DNA of 15,639 bases, taken from Porphyromonadaceae bacterium (GTDB lineage: Bacteria > Bacteroidota > Bacteroidia > Bacteroidales > Dysgonomonadaceae). The position numbers and the translations under genes are program-made. The stretch spans positions 1-15,639 of the forward strand of contig JALHIE010000062.1 in the NCBI GenBank assembly GCA_022840285.1. The letters run 5' to 3'. The notes beneath the pieces are model-generated. The model did not search any database, was not told where the DNA came from, and was given only the letters and a program-made list of their open reading frames with translations. How positions within the stretch are numbered: position 1 is the stretch's first letter; every line of letters begins with the position of its first letter. This document shows positions 13,439 through 15,639 of the stretch, piece by piece.

Positions 13439-15232
13439 ATCCCCCTGCATGTTGCAAAGTTTTGTATAATAGCCTTTTAATTCATAGAGTGAATTGTGCC
13501 TGCCCGATTCTATTATTTGTCCCTCCTTTAGGACGTAAATCTCATCCGCATTTTTTATGGTCGACAACCGGTGCGCAATAATGATCGTTGTCCTGTTTTT
13601 CATCAGTTTCTCCAGGGCATCCTGTACCAATCGCTCCGAGTCTGTATCCAATGCCGAAGTAGCTTCATCCAGTATCAGAATTTCCGGATTCTTCAATACC
13701 GCCCTCGCAATACTTATTCGCTGGCGTTGTCCACCCGATAGTTTCCCTCCCCGGTCGCCGATGTTTGTCTGATACCCGTTTTGGGTGGCTATGATGAAAT
13801 CGTGCGCATTGGCCACTTTTGCCGCTTCGATGACCTCTTCCGGAGTTGCGTGTTTCAAGCCGAAGGCGATGTTGTTGAAGAATGTGTCGTTAAAAAGAAT
13901 GGCCTCCTGGGTCACATAACCTATTTTTGAGCGCAGGTCGTGTAAAGTAACGTCCTTTATGTTGGTATTGTCAATAAAAATACCCCCTTGCTGAATATCG
14001 TAGAACCGGGATAAAAGATCGGTCATGGTCGACTTCCCGGAACCCGATTGACCCACAAGCGCAACTGTTTTGCCTTTTTCAATCTTTAAATCGATCCCTT
14101 TCAACACCCAGTCTTTATTGTACTTGAACCAGACATTGCGGTAATGTATGTTTTTTTCAAAACTCAACTTTTGCGGGCGTTCTGTTTCTGTTATGTCGTT
14201 CTGGGCCTCCAGTATCTTGTCGATTCGCTCCATGGAAGCCAGACCTCGTTGTACGGCGTATGCCGATCGGGAGAACTCTTTAATGGGATTGATAATACTG
14301 TAGAAAATGGTGAGGTAATAAATAAAAGTGGCCGCATCAATAATCCCGTTCCCGCTTAAAATAAGTGAGCCGCCAAACCAATCACTCATCGGATGTGCCA
14401 GATACTGCCGTCGTGCAATTCGGTTGGACATTTTTCTAAACGCATCACTCCCCGTATAGAATCGTTTGGAGATTTTGCTTTCCGCATTAAACGCTTTTAT
14501 TATTCTTAGCCCGCTCAAGGTTTCCTCAATCTGAGACATAAGTTCTCCCCATTTGTTTTGCGCCTCAAACGAACTTCTTTTCAGTGATTTTCCCACGGTT
14601 CCCATCACATATCCCATTACCGGCAATACCACAAATACAAAAAGGGTGAGCTGCCAGCTGAGAACGATCATGGTAATCAGATAAATGAGAATAAGGATGG
14701 GGTTCTTAAAGAGCATATCGAGCGAGCTCATCACCGAATTCTCCACCTCGTTGACATCCCCTGAAATGCGGGCCAATATATCGCCTTTACGTTCTTCTGA
14801 GAAAAATCCGATGGGAAGAGTCAGTATCTTATCGTTGATTTTGTTCCGGATGTCTTTAACCACTCCTGTCCGGATAGGAATGGTAAAGTAAGATCCAAAA
14901 TAGGCTGTGCCGGTTTTAAACAGAGTCATAACGACAAGTGCAACTGCCAAAAACAGGAGCGTGGTGCTGCCACCGTGGATTTCAATAAGTCGGGACATGT
15001 ACCAATTCCCGTTGTTCAGAACAACATCGATCAACGAAATGCCTTTAGTTTCCCAGGGAATAAATTCAAAAACCTTATCGTTGACCTTAAATAGAATCGA
15101 TAGTATCGGAATAATCGTTGTCAGTGAGAAAACATTCAATACTGCCGTCAATAGATTAAAAAGCAACGAGAGTGCCACATATTTCTTATAGGGAGGCAAA
15201 AAGCGTTTCAATATAGTTATAATACCGTTCAT
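13430..15232 (-). CDS. MsbA-like ABC exporter (fused membrane and ATPase domains), TM5 apparently shortened
   Basis: This 600-residue type IV (type I exporter) half-transporter would work as a homodimer in the inner membrane, probably exporting lipid, lipid-linked material or drugs. TM1 (about 17-48), TM2 (89-115), TM3/TM4 (177-212) and TM6 (about 299-316) are visible. The ATPase is intact: Walker A GQSGSGKST (394-402), Q-loop Gln442, signature LSGGQRQR (498-505), Walker B ILILDEATSALD with Glu523, and His554. The place where TM5 should be reads AHPMSDWFGGSLILS (279-293), giving only about 8 hydrophobic residues, too few to cross a membrane. I chose ATG 15232 (MNGIITILKRFLPPYKKYV) because it gives the usual family start; the open frame continues to 15436, but that stretch is basic and unlike a transporter. 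It is divergent from the rRNA promoter. Confidence 0.9.
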   Translation of the reverse strand: MNGIITILKRFLPPYKKYVALSLLFNLLTAVLNVFSLTTIIPILSILFKVNDKVFEFIPWETKGISLIDVVLNNGNWYMSRLIEIHGGSTTLLFLAVALVVMTLFKTGTAYFGSYFTIPIRTGVVKDIRNKINDKILTLPIGFFSEERKGDILARISGDVNEVENSVMSSLDMLFKNPILILIYLITMIVLSWQLTLFVFVVLPVMGYVMGTVGKSLKRSSFEAQNKWGELMSQIEETLSGLRIIKAFNAESKISKRFYTGSDAFRKMSNRIARRQYLAHPMSDWFGGSLILSGNGIIDAATFIYYLTIFYSIINPIKEFSRSAYAVQRGLASMERIDKILEAQNDITETERPQKLSFEKNIHYRNVWFKYNKDWVLKGIDLKIEKGKTVALVGQSGSGKSTMTDLLSRFYDIQQGGIFIDNTNIKDVTLHDLRSKIGYVTQEAILFNDTFFNNIAFGLKHATPEEVIEAAKVANAHDFIIATQNGYQTNIGDRGGKLSGGQRQRISIARAVLKNPEILILDEATSALDTDSERLVQDALEKLMKNRTTIIIAHRLSTIKNADEIYVLKEGQIIESGRHNSLYELKGYYTKLCNMQGDLN

Positions 15233-15467
15233 CAAAAATGTCCTTATTGCAGTAGTTTTAGTGTAACACGAAAAACGGTGCAAGATACACATAATTTGTG
15301 ATTCCCGGTGCCCGATTTCACGTTTTTGAAAAAGAACCCGCAGTGGAAACAGGAAAGTGGAGATTTTTTTTAAAAAAAGCACATTAAATAATTCTTTAAT
15401 TGTCAGGTTGTTGTTTCGATATTTGAGAAAAAGCACGTTTTTTTCACCAAATTTGTTGTGAAAATGT
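15233..15467. other. Intergenic region between the ABC exporter gene and the rRNA promoter
   Basis: About 235 bases with no credible gene. The minus-strand frame of the exporter remains open up to 15436, but its translation looks non-coding. A minus-strand TATCTTGCA (about 15287-15295) is one base short of the TAnnTTTG promoter element and could drive the exporter; no matching -33 TTTG is visible. T- and A-rich tracts lie at 15360-15380 and 15425-15445. Confidence 0.4.
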
Positions 15468-15498
15468 TTTGTTGGTATAAAATCTTTTTCTACCTTTG
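15468..15498 (+). promoter_or_regulatory. Perfect Bacteroidota promoter, probably of an rRNA operon
   Basis: TTTG (15468-15471), exactly 19 bases, then TACCTTTG (15491-15498) match the Bacteroidota consensus without a mismatch. The next bases (CA) continue the usual TAnnTTTGCA form. Transcription should begin near 15505. No protein start follows in the remaining ~135 bases, and a boxA-like element does, which points to a stable RNA operon. Confidence 0.85.
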
Positions 15499-15504
15499 CA
15501 TCCG

Positions 15505-15639
15505 CTTTCCGAAAACAAGTAGATGTTGAAAGCGATTTATCGTTCTTTGAAAGATTTTCATATACGTTTTTTTAATGACAAGCAGTATATAAGATATATA
15601 TATTGGTACCCGTTCAATAGAACATAAGAGGAAAAGAAA
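15505..15639 (+). ncRNA. Probable 16S rRNA operon leader with boxA element
   Basis: Downstream of the promoter, GTTCTTTGAAAGAT (15542-15555) resembles the boxA antitermination element found in the leaders of bacterial rRNA operons, including those of Firmicutes and Bacteroidota. An AT-rich stretch follows (15587-15604), and the sequence ends in a purine-rich AAGAGGAAAAGAAA. There is no open reading frame of note. The mature 16S 5' end (AGAGTTTGATC-type sequence) is not in the window, so the operon identity is inferred from promoter, boxA and lack of coding. Confidence 0.7.

Noticed and set aside
15233..15436. 68-residue N-terminal extension of the MsbA-like exporter
   Set aside because: The extension is basic, low in transporter-like features and upstream of a typical family start; it most likely reflects chance absence of stops in AT-rich DNA.
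15587..15604. AT alternating stretch as a replication or attachment site
   Set aside because: It is short, lacks DnaA-box or att-like repeats, and is explained by its place in a probable rRNA leader.
1..15639. Mobile element, CRISPR array, toxin-antitoxin or phage-defence system
   Set aside because: No transposase, integrase, spaced repeats, toxin-antitoxin pair or nuclease/helicase set was seen on either strand.

Overview
The window reads as chromosomal DNA of a Bacteroidota, most likely a Bacteroidales species; I cannot resolve the genus. The strongest sign is the promoter signature of that phylum (TTTG, about 19-21 bases, then TAnnTTTG), which appears exactly at 15468-15498 and nearly so at 1369-1400. 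Gene content and protein style agree: lipoprotein efflux adaptor, WbpM/CapD-type membrane dehydratase, ComEB/CtpA/folate-ligase run. Genes are tightly packed. I see no insertion sequence, CRISPR array, tRNA or phage gene.

Left part (1-5554): the 3' end of an AlkD-like HEAT-repeat gene runs off the left edge. A MarR-family regulator on the minus strand converges on it with a 20-base overlap. Divergent from the regulator is a four-gene exporter operon: LolD/MacB/DevA-type ATPase, lipoprotein HlyD/MacA-like adaptor, FtsX/MacB/DevC-type permease and TolC-like outer membrane factor. It is a self-contained tripartite efflux cassette. The 258-base region between regulator and operon holds the operon promoter, an operator-like palindrome inside the promoter spacer, a second palindrome upstream and a strong hairpin.

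Middle (5561-7628, minus strand): rlmH (23S rRNA methyltransferase), a secreted alpha/beta hydrolase and a two-helix small membrane protein, closely spaced and probably cotranscribed. A divergent promoter region separates them from a plus-strand run (7781-11367): nadC, a dCMP deaminase, a CtpA-type S41 protease and 5-formyltetrahydrofolate cyclo-ligase. These serve NAD synthesis, dUMP supply, envelope proteolysis and folate recycling.

Right part (11483-15639): a CapD/FlaA1/PglF-type nucleotide-sugar 4,6-dehydratase converges, with a 9-base overlap, on an MsbA-like ABC exporter whose fifth transmembrane helix appears largely missing. The last ~170 bases hold a textbook Bacteroidota promoter and a boxA-like element (GTTCTTTGAAAGAT). 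This looks like the promoter and leader of an rRNA operon whose 16S gene would start just past the right edge.

Most of the window is ordinary core genome. The items most worth a second look are the regulator/exporter control region, the His/Cys cluster in the regulator, the shortened TM5 of the MsbA-like exporter, and the rRNA leader at the edge. I found no clear evidence of a wholly new system.
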